This document shows, one piece after another, positions 23,613 through 51,231 of a DNA stretch of 64,000 nucleotides. This DNA is from Diadema setosum. Its lineage: Eukaryota; Echinodermata; Echinoidea; Diadematoida; Diadematidae. The stretch covers positions 17,923,706-17,987,705 of the forward strand of contig NC_092693.1 in NCBI RefSeq assembly GCF_964275005.1, given 5' to 3'. A model generated the notes under the pieces. The model was not told the origin of the DNA. It made no database searches and saw nothing but the letters and a program-made list of their open reading frames with translations. Positions within the stretch are counted from its first letter, which is position 1, and each line of letters opens with the position of its first letter. Both the position numbers and the translations under genes were made by a program.

Positions 23613-24239
23613 TTAAAGGAGAAATCTAGTCCAAATATAAGTTAGTCTGATAAAAAAGAGTAAAATCTTACAAGTTCAAAGGTAAAAATTTGACTGAAAT
23701 CGGACGAAAAATTAGGAAGTTATGAAATTTTGTAGTTTTGCTAATTTCTGTAAAACGGTTCTTGTACAGTGGGTATGAATATAACATACGCAAACGAGTG
23801 AGCTAACCATGTCATTAACCTCACAATTTTCCATTGATCGTGTACAAAAAATGATGAAAATTCAATGTTTCTGTCACTGAAGTCTCAAACATGATGTTAT
23901 TCCTGGTTAAATAACTTCAGAATAGTGATCAGTTAGATAAACAAGGATTTGAGCCTCGGGCATAATTGCGTTTGAATGAAAAACTGGAAATTTCAAAATT
24001 TTATGTACAAACTATATGGCCAATTGTAGGGTATGACATGCTCACTTTGCCTTTTGCATTTATATTCATATTGACTGTTCAACAACTGTTTCCCCCAAAA
24101 ATTTGTGAAACTTCAGGATGTCATAACTTCCTTATTTTTCATCCGATACAGTCAATTTCTACTGTTGAACTTATAAGATTTAACTCTCTTTTTAGGAGAC
24201 TACCAAGGTAACTTATATTTGGACTGGATTTCCCCTTGA
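23613..24239. mobile_element. TTAA-flanked palindromic MITE (family G)
   Basis: TTAA at the left and TTGA at the right. The ends AGGAGAAATCTAGTCC and GGACTGGATTTCCCCT are inverses with a few changes. Arm blocks TAAGTTAGTCTGATAAAAAAGAG/TTGACTGAAATCGGACG and their inverses are visible. About 627 bp, no coding capacity. Confidence 0.8.
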
Positions 24240-24292
24240 AAAAAAACATAGCACTTCTCAACCACAACAGGGTCCTAGCAAAGGCTAATCCA

Positions 24293-24670
24293 TTAAAGGT
24301 ACTGTTTATCATTGGAAGTGCTCAGTGATTTAAAAAATGTTAGAGATACAATTGTATCACATTTGATGCATCTGTAGGTCAGTTGTATCATAAAACATCC
24401 TACCATGTAAACATTGGAAGCAATAAAGCTTAAAATATAAGGAGATATCACAATTTTTCTCAATAAACCGTTCTGTCGATGGTCTGGTCTCTACCTCGAG
24501 AAACATTTTTATGGTCTATTGTTCACATTTTGTATGTTTAACAATACTTAACATTAATTGTACTGATTCAAATTTTTACATTGGTTGTTTCTATCCCTAA
24601 CTCACATTTTGGAACGTTATTGAAACACTGGATTTTTGTTTCATCTGCAAATAGTAAATAATGCCTTTAA
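24293..24670. mobile_element. TTAA-flanked MITE (family J), long copy
   Basis: TTAA at both ends. The left AGGTACTGTTTATC and right ATAATGCCT match the short inverted copy at 10394-10580, including TTGTTTCTATCCCTAACTCA. 378 bp, non-coding. Confidence 0.8.
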
Positions 24671-24949
24671 CATACTTGCTGATTTACAGCAAAGGACATC
24701 GAGTCTACAACCATGCTATATCAAAGCATGCAAAAGTGATTAGACTCTAAATTAGACCAAAAGATTAGTCTTGTGCTTATCATCAGGAAAATGTTCCACT
24801 GACACTACTGTACAATGTCTGGCTTCATGAAATACCTCTCCTCTATGCAATGTGACTGGCTAAAGGATGCATTCGCCGATGATCAGTTACTATTGTATCA
24901 GCATACTATTTTAGCGTGTTCTTAGCATGGTGCTGGTGGTAGCTGTGTC

Positions 24950-25410
24950 TTTTTCCATGAAAATTCCATCCAAAGCTTTGATATTTCAATCAGCCGGTGA
25001 GTGCACTGTATTTATCAGACTCCGTGTACCCCGTGCACAATTGATTGAGAATGTAGAAGCCTATGGGATCACAGGAAATCTATTGAACTGGATGAAATTT
25101 TTTTTAAAGTAACATAACACAACAAGTGGTGGTCAAAGGTATATTTTCACAGTCTATAGCTACCAGTGGAGTTCCGTAAGGTAGTGTCAATACTGGGTCC
25201 AGTTCTTTTTTTGTTGTATGTAAACAATTTTACTGATGTGTTATCAAGTGGAAGATTAAGTAGAAAAGTGTAAAGTTATCCATTACGGAAGGAATAATTA
25301 ATCCATGCTTCAGTTATATAATGGATGATGTGAACTGGCACATTCCTGTAACTACGTGTATACATTGTATGTATTAGATCTTGGAGTGCATTTTGACAAG
25401 AAATTAGAGT
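24950..25410 (+). pseudogene. Dead LINE reverse transcriptase (CR1/Jockey-like)
   Basis: Ordered RT landmarks survive in shifting frames: LIENVEAYGITGNLLNW (about 25040-25095), SGVP-stop-GS (about 25165), LGPVLFLLYVNNFTDVLSS (about 25190-25255), KCKVIHYGRNN (about 25267-25300) and DLGVHFDKKLE (about 25378-25410). This is the usual order of a non-LTR retrotransposon RT. A stop replaces the Q of the PQG motif, there is at least one frameshift, and the stretch that should carry the catalytic YxDD motif is deleted. Not functional. Confidence 0.85.
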
Positions 25411-25614
25411 AAACTCAGAAGAGATATTTTCCCGTCCGTGCGATACACTTTCTGCACAGTGCCTACCAATAAGTGATTAATTTCATATCATGACCACATC
25501 GAGGGGCGAATATGTCTGGTTTAATTTTATGCCCACTTCCAAGGTAGATCTATGCTATCCAAGATGTGTTATCAGATGTGCCAATCCAGGAGAGCAGGAC
25601 TGTGAATTAGTGTT

Positions 25615-26266
25615 CTAGAGTGAGGCAGCCAGTATTCGTCCACCTGTCACGAGTCCATCCACTTATCACCTCAAAAAATCCTTTAAAGATCCCAAATTTT
25701 GCTGTCAAAAATGCAAAGTTGGCACTGTTTTCCAAAGGGCATGAGAATTAAGCAATGTGTTAAAATCAGGGTAGCCGAAAAAGCACTAAAAATTAAGAAC
25801 TACACCATTTTGTTGTGAAATTTTCCCCTTAAATCGCAAGCTCAGTGTGATAGTATCGGCAAATATGCAAAGAATTTATAACAAAATCTCTGTTCATGCT
25901 GACGCAATGACTAAATGTACAGGGGTTGAATGCAAGTGCTGACTGGCCAGAATTCATACACCAATGGGCACTGCAATGTATTTGATGCAACCTTGCGTAA
26001 ACAAGGTATGCTGCGGCGCATTTTCCAGTGGCCACGAAGGCGCATTTACATTGAACGCACATAGCGCCCTGCCAAATTCTGGCCGGGGCGGATGGAGTCT
26101 CGTGGGTTTAAAGAGATATACATTGTATTTTTTTGGATTTTGTGAAATTCTTCTAATGTATTTAACAAAATCAACAATGAGATAAAAGTAGTTTTATTAT
26201 ACAATGTAGGTCTATCTAACATATCTACACTGTTGTCATGTTGGATATGATTTTGCATGAATTAAA
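25615..26266 (+). repeat. Repeat family R, copy 1
   Basis: Shares ordered blocks with 26267-27085 and, in reverse, 27715-28512: CTAGAGTGAGGC at the start, ATCCCAAATTTTGCTGTC, AAAAAGCACTAAAAATTA, ACAAAATCTCTGTTCATG, TGTACAGGGGTTGAATGC and a GGCGCATTTTCCAGTGGCC block. The tail (ATTTAACAAAATCAAC, ACACTGTTGTCATG) is shared only with copy 2, so the first two copies form a head-to-tail pair. No coding capacity. Confidence 0.8.
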
Positions 26267-27085
26267 TTAGAGTTAGCCTACCAGTATTCAGTCACCCACC
26301 GGAATACGGTCACTTATCACTAATCACAAGGCAGCAAATCCTACTGTCACAACAAATGCAAATCACATCATTTCACATTGTGGCACTGTTGCTCACACGA
26401 AGAAAGTTCCCTAGTCACCTCCAGAAACCCATCGAAAATCCCAAATTTTACTGTCAAAAATGCAGAATCGGTGCAATTTTTCAGAGTCCAGGGTTGCTGA
26501 AAAAGTGCTAAAAATCAAGAAATATATATGCCATTCTCTTGCAAGATTTTTTGCTTATCGCATGCTCAGACTGTGATGGTATTCACAAAATAAGAAAAAC
26601 AAAATCTCTGTACGTGCCGATGCACCGACAAAATGTAAAGGGGTTGAGTGTTTGACGACTGGCCAGAACTTGGTCACTAACGGGTGCCGCCATGTCCCCA
26701 TCGCCAACAAGATACAATGTATGGCGCAGCATATTTTTCAGTGGCCTTGAATGCGCACTGACATTGAACGCGCATATCGCCTGACTGTATTCTGGTGCAC
26801 TAGTGGAGTATCATTCTATGATGTATTTAACAAAATCATAAATAATATAAAAAGAAATTTGATATTTAGCATGAATTGTACTCAGGGGTGGATCCAGGAA
26901 TTCTTTAAAGGGGAGGCGTCTTTACAAAATTAAAGAGAGGGTGCACGCCCCCTCCACTTTCTTTTTTTTCTATATCTTTTGTTTTAACAAAAAATAAAGA
27001 GGGGGCATGCGCCCGGTGGTTCCCCCTCTGGATCTGCCACCGATACTGGTACACTGTTGTAGATATGATTTTGTATGTTAATTCA
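26267..27085 (+). repeat. Repeat family R, copy 2 (with inserted foldback)
   Basis: Starts TTAGAGTTAGCCTACC and follows the same block order as copy 1, including AATCCCAAATTTTACTGTC and ACAAAATCTCTGTACGTGC. The shared tail is interrupted by the small foldback at 26886-27040 and resumes with ACACTGTTGTAGATATG. Confidence 0.8.
26886..27040. mobile_element. Small foldback element (GTGGATCCAGG ends)
   Basis: Left GGTGGATCCAGGAATTC and right CTGGATCTGCCAC are inverses, as are the inner GGGTGCACGCCCCCTC and GAGGGGGCATGCGCCC. It is a short hairpin-forming repeat inserted in copy 2 of family R. Confidence 0.75.
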
Positions 27086-27475
27086 AAAATTGCAGAAAAG
27101 CTTAAAGGGCCCCTGAAATCCAAATGCATGTTGATTTGTGTTGATTTATGATACCCTCAACATCACTTTTGTAGTGAAACGAATATCTAGAAACATTCCA
27201 TACACTTTTAACGATTTTTTCTTCTATTTATCTTCAGATTTCTTGGGAACGCCCACAAAAAATCCTTCCAAACCAATATTCCTCCTGTGACCTCATCTGT
27301 CAATCATTGCTAAAGTACTGAAATATTTAACAAAAGACATTGGAATGCACCTTCCCCTCGACTCAGGATACTATAACTTGCATATTTCTGTGATATTAAT
27401 GTGACTAACAAATGACATGGCGGGGGAACATGCAAGTTATAAAGTTTAAGCATCACCCCACATACACAGAAAAAT

Positions 27476-27605
27476 CTGTCTGTTTGGAAGAGTTTTTAGA
27501 CATTTTTTAAATTTTATGGCTCTCCATCTTAAGGGGATTCTGTGAAGCCAGCAACGCAGTCTCCATGGAACATAATCCCCGACAAGATACAGACTGATCT
27601 TTCGG
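27476..27605 (+). repeat. Repeat family S, copy 1
   Basis: Shares GTCTGTTTGGAAGAG, GGGGATTCTGTGAAGCCAG, GCAGTCTCCATGGAACAT and GATACAGACTGATCTTTCGG with two tandem copies in GPI intron 1 (33311-33435 and 33457-33625). Unknown short interspersed repeat. Confidence 0.65.
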
Positions 27606-27714
27606 TCATCAAGCAACAACGGTGTCTAGGTTAGAGGCTTCCATCTGTCTTGTCATGTTGGCGATCAAGAATTGTTCATGTCAACATGGTCAAAAAAGTA
27701 AAATGAATGTTTAA

Positions 27715-28512
27715 TTAGAGTAAGACCCCCAATTTTCAGACACTTAAGCTTTTTTGCAATATTTTTTCAACTCAAATAATACTCTATATCTATAATAATG
27801 CATGTTAAATATATCAACCTACTTTTTCCCCCATATTGATTTTTTTAAATGCATCATAAAATTTCACAGAATCCCCAAATATTATCACCTTGTCATTTCC
27901 CCAAAATTCGGACAGCATCTCCAAAATTCGGACGCGCGCGCAATGTCAATACACGTACAATGTCCAAAGGCAGCTGAAAAATGAGCGTGCGCCATACCTT
28001 GTTGGTGCAAGGTTGCATCACGGACGTTGCGGCGTCCGTTCGTGTCCAAATTTTGGAGACTCTGCACTTGCATTCAGCCCCTGTACATTAATTCACTGCA
28101 TCGGCACGTACAGAGATTTTGTTTTTCTTTTGTGTTTTTGAGGATACCATCACACCCTGAGCTTGCGATAAGCGAAAAATCTCGCAACGGAATGGCGTAA
28201 TTTTTGCAATTTTTAGCGCTTTTCCGGCGACCCTGATTCTTTACACGGGACCTCATTCCCGCGCGCTTTGGAAAAGTTGCTGCAATTCTGCCTTTTTGAT
28301 GGCAAAATTTGGGATTTTAGATGGGTTTTTGGGGGTGACTCAGGCACTTTCCTGTGGTGAACGAGTTTGCCAGTATGTGAAACGATGTGATATGCATGTG
28401 TTGTGACAGTAGAATTTGCTGGCTTGTAGTTGTGATACAGTCACACAGTGTAACATGTTAAGTGATAAGTGTCCGGATTTTGGAGGCCGGCCGAATATTG
28501 GGGCTTTTACTC
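27715..28512 (-). repeat. Repeat family R, copy 3 (complete, opposite orientation)
   Basis: Ends TTAGAGTAAGACCCCCAAT and ATTGGGGCTTTTACTCTAA are inverted repeats, so this copy looks like a full TIR element of about 800 bp. On the - strand it shows all family-R blocks. It retains CpGs where copies 1-2 often have TpG or CpA, and has four or so CCAAA(A/T)TTCGGAC-type motifs. It is probably the youngest copy. No transposase. Confidence 0.8.
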
Positions 28513-28541
28513 TAACCGTTACATAGACATAACGCTGGTTA

Positions 28542-31500
28542 TGCAGCTGTCATTTGTATGACGCACCTCTTGACCCCCGGGATAGGTGCGTCAAAGTACC
28601 AATGTGCGTCATACCTTTTAGGTACCATGACGTACCCTCCGTCACAAAAAGTGACCCACCTCTATGAGACATTGACGCATTAACCAGTCAAAATGGTGAC
28701 GCACCTCTTCGTGAAAATGACTGACCCTTGACGCACATGTTATTCGCAGTATGTGCCAGACTGGAATGCTGCAGAGCTCTGTGTGCGCTCACGCAATTCG
28801 CTGCCTGCGAACTGTGTACACCGAACGGAACTTCGCCCGCGTGAATCCCTGTCGCCTACGGACCCTGGATGTTTACTTCGATCGCCGTGGTACTGTATCC
28901 CCATGTTGTGGGCGGCTGGGGAGCGTAATAGTATACAGTGTAGTAGCTTAGCTGCACACTGTAGCCAGCTTCCACTACACTCCAGTACCCTGTTTCGATT
29001 CGAATCGGGGTAGAAGCGTTCCGTTGTGCAATGTCTGCTTCTTTTTCTCTTCTTCTTCATCCGCTTGTCCCTTGCCTCCGAAGTATGAAATGATTTTTAG
29101 AGTGTTGTGTGTGTTTTTTGTAACGTTATTGCATCATTTTTCTGCAAGGAAGAGGTGAGTTTCTGTTCGTGTATTGATGTGCACTGCAGTATGTGCAGGT
29201 GAAAAGCGTTCGAACTGTCTTTCCCGAGTATCGTGGAAGCTCGATGTATTTCTCGGCCTATCAAAGGAGATCTCATACAACAGAATACTTATAACAAACT
29301 ATTTTCCGGTCAAAATGAATTGATTTCCTTTGTTTTGTATCGTTTATTGACTTGATCCTAAGGATCTTGTCGCAATACCGAGTTTCCAATGTGTATTTAT
29401 TTTCACCTTATTTTCGCGTAGCTTTCGGTGCTGTAAACTGTTGCTAGGGCCTAAGCCTACTACTAAACTTACCGTTCTCCACTGTCGTTTCTCACACATC
29501 GTTTGGTACAATTTCTTCCATTTTATATCACTTTATCCGTTCCCTTTGTACTTTGAAGTATTTGACGTAATTCTTTCAAGTGTCTCGCACTGCTATTTTC
29601 GTAACGGCGATTTCTCCGCTTTGCTGCAATACTTTTTTCGAATCGAAGCGACGAAGTTTGATACCAGCCGCTGTAGTGTGCCGTGTGTTGTCTTTTCTAA
29701 ATATTTGTGTTGTTGGGAGGTGTTGATACTTTGTATTTGTTATTTATTTTTCTTAATGTTGATAGGAAAAGGCTGAAATGGTCTGAGTGATGTCTGATGG
29801 TGATGATGATAACTATGCTGGTGTAAAAAGACGGCTTACTGTGAATGCTGAGCGTACGTGCCGTTCGTTCCATTTTACTTTCCCTCATTCTTCTTTCCCC
29901 CTTACTCTTCTTTTCCTTTCCAAGAATGATAAAAAAAAAGAAATTACATACACCTCACAACAAAATAGAACCACGTGCTACCAACCTTCGTAAAGTTAAA
30001 TCTAAATGTTCAATATCAGCAAAGAATAAGGGGAAAGCACGAATGACAATAAATTAGAGCGAAGAGATTGTTTTACATGCAGTCTCTTCGGCTCGAAGAA
30101 ACTTGACACCCCACCCCTCTCCCCTTGTGGAAATTTCCACAAAAGCAGGTGCCACACCCAGGTGCGTGCCAGACGGAAGAATGCGCGCACTGGAATAAAC
30201 AGCGTGTAAATATCATGGAAATATCGATCGAAGAACCAGCTCATTAGTTGAATTAAAGGAATCATTGCAAAGATATCGTGATTCTATAGCCTTTCTTTTG
30301 GCGCATAGTAGGAAACATCAAACAGTCGAATATAATGTACTTGATCGAATATCTTATGTTCCCTGAACAATAAAAAAAAGATCGATTAATCAGTCAATTA
30401 AAAATGCAACTGAGCCAGAAATACTTAAAAGGTCTCGTATGCCCAGAGAAATTCACTACGAGTAGGTTCAATGAGATGCAGTCATCACCTGGTTAGACAA
30501 CAAAATCATGACAATTAATTTCAGTTCACGCTCATGATAACTGCTTATTACTTATCAAAGTTTTGGCTATCAACATTCGATCGTAGGTGTTTTTTGTTTG
30601 TTTTGTATGTTTTTCCTCGTGAAAGACGTAATGATTTCTTCGGAATCGAACGTAGACTGCATGTTTACCGTTTATCCAAACAGTAGGCGCCTAGGCGTAC
30701 TTTCTGAATATATTCAGAAATTTCTATCAACATTTTAAATATATTACAAGACTCCCAAATACCAGTTGAAAAAAATTAAGAAATCGAATTTTTTAGATAT
30801 GAACAACAACAACAACAAAAAAAAAAATGCGTAGGAAAAAACCACTTCAACCTCGAATGACTTCGAATTTCTCTAAACCGTTCCCTAGTTCATGGACATC
30901 CCATAGAAACGCGTGTTTTGATATACACGTTGCTATGGCAAACTATCTAGTTTCGCGAAACTACGGCCTGGCCACAGTAATTTTTGCCGTAACCTCCCGC
31001 CTCCCCTTCCCCGATTCGAAAACAGCTTGATTGAAGCCCCTGCCTATTTAAACACGAACCTTATTAAACCCAAGTTAGGTACATGGTTTATATGGCTAGT
31101 GTTTAAATAGAATTTACTATTTTAAGTTAATGCAGGTTTTAATAGACTCTCAGTAATGTTAGTTCCATAATCGTTTGTGTGTGTTTTGGGGCCTGGCCTC
31201 TGCCATGCCTCGCCTTCTGTATACGTATGTACGCGTGTACTGTATGTATACATGTACCACATGGTCGACATCACGCACGTGGTTTTGCTGCAGGTTCCAC
31301 GGTCGACGGTCGATGCTACACTACAGTGAATGCGATTGAAGGATAGCGAGCTTCGCGATGCCGCGGGCTGTATGTGATGATTTTAATCACAAATCGTGTT
31401 TGGTAGTGTGGTTTTGGAGCAAATTTGTACTCAAACTTTCTGAAAAGACCTTTAGTCTGACATCAGATAGAAAAAGAAGACATACGAGAATGAAGTGAGT

Positions 31501-31842
31501 ATCAGTATGTTATAATAAAACTGATTGAAAATTGTGTCATTTTCGCGTTTCCAGGAGCCGGTGAATTCGGCCGACTCGCGATCGCGAGTTTGGTTTAGAT
31601 GTTACGGAGGGATACCATGCCCCATGCAAGAAGCCTCGCAAAATTACATGACGGTCCCATTAACGAACCTTTTGACACACTCTGGTTAAATGACCGACTA
31701 TGACGCACATAATGGGTCAGTATTGTGACGGACATTTTGCTCCCGTGACGGCACCACGCGTCATCAAATTGGTGGTACTTGACGCGACCATGACGCACAT
31801 TTCCCGGGGGTCAAGAGGTGCGTCATACAAATGACAGCTGCA
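28542..31842. mobile_element. 3.3-kb TTA-flanked TIR element with CpG-rich cargo
   Basis: TGCAGCTGTCATTTGTATG at 28542 continues through GACGCACCTCTTGACCCCC. Its exact inverse ends at 31842. TTA lies on both sides (28539-28541 and 31843-31845). Inside each end the motif TGACGCAC/GTGCGTCA recurs many times (28560-28740 and 31680-31830). The interior (28741-31600) has no recognisable transposase. It holds CpG-rich, complex sequence at 28745-29050 and 31200-31380, with donor-like AGAG/GTGAGT near 29155 and GAA/GTGAGT near 31497. It resembles a non-autonomous DNA transposon that has captured host promoter-like DNA. The TTA target suggests PIF/Harbinger-like, which is inference. Confidence 0.75.
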
Positions 31843-31845
31843 TTA

Positions 31846-32589
31846 GACCTCTAACGTTAACTGTCAAGTCTAATCAGTAATCTATTAAACTTAGACTGGA
31901 GTAGGGGTCTAGTGCCAGTGGAGAGTTCATAACTCTTCTCCGAACAGACTGATTTTCTGTCTATAAAATCTAACAATAACATAAAGTGAAAATGGAGCAA
32001 CTTTTGGGTTCAATGACAAAAACAATTTTGGAACATGCTGCCTATTTCTACTGGCTCGAAGTTCTTACTCGGTCATTTTATGTCAGTTCTTCCCCGGCCT
32101 CCTACCATTTTTACCACTGTCCCGTCCATAAACATGCATGGCCATGCATCCCGCCCCCATCCCATACCATGCACACACATACACAGAACAGTGCAGTGCA
32201 GCACATTGGCGTGCCTTGCCTTATGAGTTTGACTGCCTCTCTACGCGAAAAAAAAAAAAAGGCGAGCGAGGTACACTTCGCAAATATTCTGAATTCACGA
32301 TGCCTAAATGACAGTAAGAGGGGAAACACTGCAGCACAACAATCATTGGCTTACCAACTATTTGTCCTCAGAAACCAGCTGAGAATCTCGTTCCTCGACG
32401 GAGAGCACTCTTCGTCGTGGCTAGCCAAAAATTGTCATATGTTTGTCGCCAACCAAACAGCCATAGTATATCGATGGTACGTGCGTAGAAACCTACCATA
32501 GAGGTTATCATTTCACTCAATGCAGCAGGCAGCCGCTTTACTACTGCTGTTTTCGGTCAAATTAGGCAGTTGTAGAGAGTTCCCCACAA
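31846..32589. other. Upstream flank of GPI; no gene seen
   Basis: An open + frame (31986-32501) has no known motif and unconvincing composition. The region may contain upstream regulatory DNA of GPI. Confidence 0.35.
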
Positions 32590-32950
32590 GCTGGCGCTAA
32601 CGCAAAATGCTTTGATTACTCCTTGGATGGAACGGTCGTGTTGTCGTTGTGTGGTCGGTGCACGGTTCCAAACAGCGGTGATCCGCAACCCGGAAGACCT
32701 CTTCGCCCTCTGTGTGACTCGCTTGGCATACCAGGCACCAATACATCACCAGCCCATGGCCCAACCCCCTCGCATGGCATACCCGGAACACACGGAGCAG
32801 TCCTGCGCCTGCATGTGTGCACTTCGTGAGAGAGGTATCGCCGTCTGTGACTAGTGACCTTTACCTCAACTACAAGGCTGGGACGAACCCTAAGCTACAG
32901 CTCCAATTCACAACAGAAAACCAAAAAATTCTACATTAATTCAAGCAAGA
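32590..32950 (+). promoter_or_regulatory. GPI core promoter / 5' UTR candidate
   Basis: A CpG-richer segment directly upstream of the GPI ATG. Frames are open in both directions across about 32600-32850, as often seen in GC-rich promoter DNA. No TATA box at a convincing distance. The last about 70 bases before the ATG are A-rich and read like 5' UTR. Confidence 0.4.
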
Positions 32951-48024
<15,074 letters not shown>

Positions 48025-50437
48025 GGGGCAAAGCGCCCTCTTTTGACAGGGGTTAGAGATGCAACCGCATTGGTGTGTGCATTTATAGCGCAAAGTAGCT
48101 TTGTGTAGATGTAGGTTTGGGGTGAAGGATGAGAGTGATAGGAATGTTGATAAGATAATATGGTGTATGCCAAAAAGGGTCTGTAAATGCAGACTAGTAT
48201 ATTAAGTACAGTACTTTTGTTGGAAAATGACAGTGTGTCGTGTTAAGAACAAAACAGAGAAAAAACTGCCACAATTTGCTTAGGGCTATCAAAGAAAATC
48301 TTTGAGGAGGGCATTGTACATGCAGCAGAGGTCTGACATTTGTGTCTAATAGATGTCAATCTGTTCAAATATGAATTGATCAGTCCATATTCACCATGCT
48401 GACATCATTCAGTTTCCTGAATATCAAAGAGTCCATGGGCATATATGGTCCTTCATGCAAATGCTCAACCCACTAGCTATAGACATTCATGATATGCAAA
48501 GTTTCTCTTGGGATTCCTCTCTCTAGAGAAAAGATTTGTTTAAATCTTGTACTGCCAGTAGAAAACATTGTGTGGAGTCAAAAAACATCACTCGCAGTTT
48601 AACTGCACAACTAAACAGTAATGGCTTTTGTTCAGTGCTTTTAAAAGAAGTGCATGATGTTGCAGTTCCAATAAGCCCACTCTGAAATAACAACAGCTGT
48701 GAAACTCAGGCTGAAAAATACTCAATCATTCTAGTGCTGCTGCCTGTTGTATGCAGGAACTCTCAAATAGGAAAAATGGGTGTGTTTTTCTGCTGTATTT
48801 TCTTACAGAGAGATACTATTTTGCCAGTGCCGACCCAAAGTGTGATTGCAGATACCTTGTCCTGATAATCATAGAACATCAATTCTTGTCTACAAGAAGT
48901 AACTTATTCATACAATTGAATATTATGTATGTTAAGGATACTGTTAGCCACAGGGTACAGGTTTGTAGAACCTACAAGATATTATGTCACTACTACTAGG
49001 GAGTATTCAACTCATATATGAAGTAATTCCTCTGTTTTACATATATCCTTGATTTGATGTTTATAAATTTCATAATATAATATAAACATTCATTACATAA
49101 AAACACATGTAACTGTGATAATATGATTAAAGTGTACTAAGTATTTTTTTACTGTATGTATCTATAGCATATAAAATATGTCATTATTCAGACAGATGCT
49201 GTCCAAAGTCGACTCCCACCTGTAAAAGCCATCAAAAAAAGAGGGAAGAAAATTCAAGGTAAAGGCCAGAGATGTACTTTGATCTTCATGCAGCCAATCC
49301 CACATAGCTTCCATTTTATTGAGAGATCTTTCTGTTATATTTGGATTGTTCATATGAAATATATTTTGTGTTCCTGATTGAATCTAGTTTGTCAGTGATC
49401 CGTACTTGAAAACCGCCATTCTTGACTCGTCTCTTTTTGACCTGCATTCTTTGAGGCTTGTTTTAAGGCATGGGGGCCTTTTGTGTGTTCATCCCAGGTT
49501 ACGTTGAGTGCAAAGAACTGAGAAAAACTGATTTTTAAGATGCAGGGTGCAAGAAGAACGAATGCAACCTCCATGTGGTGTAGGGACACTCCCCAAATTT
49601 GGATCTGTGAGGCCACGGGACTTATTAATTAGAATATACTTTTGCTTCGCATCAAAGATCATGATTTCCCAAAAGGCCCAGATAGGTTCATAGTATTAGA
49701 AGACAGTGATTCAATGGAAGAATGCTATAGTTGGACAGGACTCCTATAGTTCAACTGTGAGTTATGAGAACCACATGTTTAGATACATGTACATTCATAT
49801 CGCATGCCCTCTCTGTCTCTATTGTTTGATTACTGCATAATGAACTGTTCTAAGAATTGATCACCTGTGAAAGTGTGAAAATCATGTAAACACCGAAACT
49901 TCACATACAATGGTGTAGACTAGACGGACATTTCAAGTCAAGCTCTATGAGAGATACATACTAGGAATCTTCAGAAAAGAAAAAGTTCAGACCATGTGGA
50001 TAGACAATGAAGTCGAGCTCTGTAAGAGTTACTGGTACCAAGGAATTGCAGAGATTGTATAGTACTTTTCTTCCACACGTTGTAATTGTGTACCTCACCA
50101 TATAATTGGTGCAAAGAGTGATGTCATTTTGTGTTATGTTCACGATTTTCTCTAAGAAATAGTTGTATATTTTGTTTTGAGAAAGAGATTGGCAGTTATA
50201 TTTATCAGTATATTGTATGAAAAACTTTCAACAAACCTAGTTTGCGTTTTTATTCCTTCAAAGCAATACAGAGCATGTAATGCTTTGGCTAAGAAATGAT
50301 GGGTGCTGTTTTAACTTGGAAATATTAGTGACTATTTAATTTTCGTCGTTTTATTCTCTTTAATGATCATCAAACCACAGAATCTTGAATTCTCTGTGAA
50401 GGGTCACACAGTTGTTTTCCCAAGAGAAGAAAATAAA
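48025..50437 (+). other. GPI 3' UTR candidate and downstream flank
   Basis: No coding signal. Possible polyadenylation signals are ATTAAA at 49126-49131 and AATAAA at 50432-50437. Which is used cannot be told from sequence alone. Confidence 0.35.
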
Positions 50438-50694
50438 TATTCAGTGATACAAGTGGGTGCAAGTTAAAAAAAAATAAAAATAATCATAAAAAAGTTTTGA
50501 AAAATCACAAGCTCAGTAATGGTCAAATATCATTTGGTAGCCAAAACAGTAATTCTAGACCAGCTGAGTTTGTAATGACCAACTGTTTCATTTAATGTGG
50601 TAGGACCCGGGTATTGACTATCTGGAGAAACAACAAAATAAATATATCTGTATTCAGTGATATACAGGAAGCCCAGAACAGAGGAGTACTTATA

Positions 50695-51229
50695 CAGTGC
50701 ACTCCCGTTACAACGAACACGGTTATAACAAAATTTCGTTATAACGAAGTAAATCTTCTGGTCCCAAAATTATCACCATTGAAGTCTATGGTACAAAATT
50801 CGCTTATAACGAACACGGTTATAGCGAAATTTCCGTTATAACGAAGTCTTTTCCGAGCGCCACAGACAAAGAAAAACAAAAGAAATGTGCTCCGTTATAA
50901 CGAAATGCGAATTGCTTTCGAAAATACGTAGCGGAACAAGCATTTATAACGTTTCTGCATGGGTGAACGCTTCACACCACTGTGTGTTCGCTCCTTGTGT
51001 CACGCACAGTTTCTGAGGGGAACTTGCATTTATTATCGTAATACAGTTATCCCATCACATTTCACATAGCTTTCCAGTGTATGATGAGTATTCAGCAAAC
51101 AGAATATGATATATATACGTGGTTTCCTTGTTTTCGTTATATATTGTATTTGTTCGGTTATAACGGAATTTCGTTATAACGAAAGAAAACTGCCGGTCCC
51201 GAGCATTTCGTTATAACGGGAGTGCACTG
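50695..51229. mobile_element. TA-flanked MITE (CAGTGCACTCCCGTTA ends), copy 1
   Basis: Ends CAGTGCACTCCCGTTA and TAACGGGAGTGCACTG are exact inverses. TA duplications lie at 50693-50694 and 51230-51231. GTTATAACGAA-type motifs recur inside both ends. 535 bp with no open frame, so it must be mobilised in trans. The TA target and style of the TIR suggest the Tc1/mariner-pogo group. Confidence 0.9.
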
Positions 51230-51231
51230 TA

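Noticed and set aside
28740..29060. Open frames in both directions at the left of the 3.3-kb element
   Set aside because: CpG-rich, low-stop composition explains them; no transposase or other motif.
31986..32501. 171-codon open frame upstream of GPI
   Set aside because: No known motif, ordinary composition for chance AT-rich sequence, and no splice or start evidence.
32597..32854. Overlapping open frames on both strands before GPI
   Set aside because: They overlap in several frames, as GC-rich promoter or 5' UTR DNA does; no homology seen.
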